A stretch of 6,788 nt of DNA from Clostridia bacterium (GTDB lineage Bacteria > Bacillota > Clostridia > Christensenellales > Borkfalkiaceae): assembly GCA_900767815.1 (NCBI GenBank), contig CAAGAM010000041.1, positions 1-6,788 of the forward strand, given 5' to 3'. This document shows, in pieces, positions 6,600-6,788 of this stretch; position 1 is the first letter of the stretch; each line of letters opens with the position of its first letter. The notes under the pieces were generated by a model. The model searched no databases and was not told the DNA's origin. It worked only from the letters and a program-made list of their open reading frames with translations. The position numbers were made by a program, and so were the translations under genes.

Positions 6600-6788
6600 A
6601 TTATAACAAATTTTTTAAGCGGGTTTTATTGTTGCGCGGTAACGCCGGGTATATACTGTTTGTCGCCCATAGCCGAGCGAGATTCGAACCCCATTAAGTT
6701 TTAACGGCGCAAAATTTGTAAAATCGGCGTTAAACTCTCTTGTAATACGGCAAGTATGACGGCGTTCGTTTGCCTTGATTTTCCTAAA

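Larger units (their letters stand above)
6365..6788. other. Gene-poor end of window
   Basis: No gene could be supported here. The stretch holds the second terminator, the inverted repeat and a tRNA-T-loop-like string read on the - strand (6681-6691). A 13-codon hydrophobic frame at 6413-6454 (+) lacks a clear ribosome binding site. On the - strand, 57 codons are open from the window edge to a stop at 6615-6617, and another frame is open to 6701. Neither is recognisable, so the tail of a convergent gene outside the window is possible but unproven. Confidence 0.6.

Noticed and set aside
6672..6728. tRNA-like element on the - strand (GGGGTTCGAATC, flanked by GCCGA/TCGGC)
   Set aside because: The loop matches a T-loop, but the T-stem has only about three pairs and the span between the outer arms is too short for a tRNA. 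No anticodon or D arm could be placed. A remnant or att-like fragment is possible but unsupported.
6615..6788. 57-codon open frame on the - strand at the window edge
   Set aside because: It is unrecognised and no start is in view. Another frame over the same DNA is also open, so neither is convincing. It could be the tail of a convergent gene.

Overview
The window looks like a chromosomal fragment of a gut-type, Gram-positive Clostridia-like bacterium (Bacillota). This is an inference from style, not a database match. The grounds are AGGAG-type ribosome binding sites, moderate GC by eye, a lipoprotein with the Cys-rich 'CxxCG' repeats common in gut Firmicutes surface proteins, an InlB/Listeria-Bacteroides-type repeat, and a Gly-Gly-Cys plus transmembrane plus basic C-terminal anchor. 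All five recognisable genes lie on the + strand.

Layout: (1) bases 2-379 are the 3' end of a gene whose C-terminal domain matches the end of the next gene. (2) Bases 391-1665 encode a complete TIM-barrel glycoside-hydrolase-like protein with a DEP motif and no signal peptide. The two form a tandem paralogous pair 11 bases apart. (3) Bases 1727-3847 encode a 706-residue lipoprotein with a Cys-rich repeat array followed by about three related beta-rich modules. (4) A strong hairpin lies at 3859-3893. (5) Bases 3920-4984 encode a secreted, membrane-anchored lectin-like protein with an InlB-type repeat. (6) Bases 4981-6309 encode an exported ComEC-like metallo-beta-lactamase-fold hydrolase that overlaps the previous gene by 4 bases (ATGA). 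(7) A good intrinsic terminator at 6337-6364 ends the operon. (8) The remaining roughly 420 bases hold a second, two-way terminator, an inverted repeat and a tRNA-T-loop-like string, but no gene I can support.

Read together, this looks like one co-directional cluster for binding and processing an extracellular polymer or glycan. It has two cytoplasmic glycosidase-like enzymes, two surface-attached proteins with binding-type modules, and one exported metallohydrolase coupled to one of them. No transporter, regulator or sortase is visible, and no substrate can be named. No gene symbol could be assigned with confidence. The most unusual elements are the translationally coupled anchored-lectin/MBL pair, the Cys-containing C-terminal sorting-like signal, and the DEP-type hydrolase paralogs.
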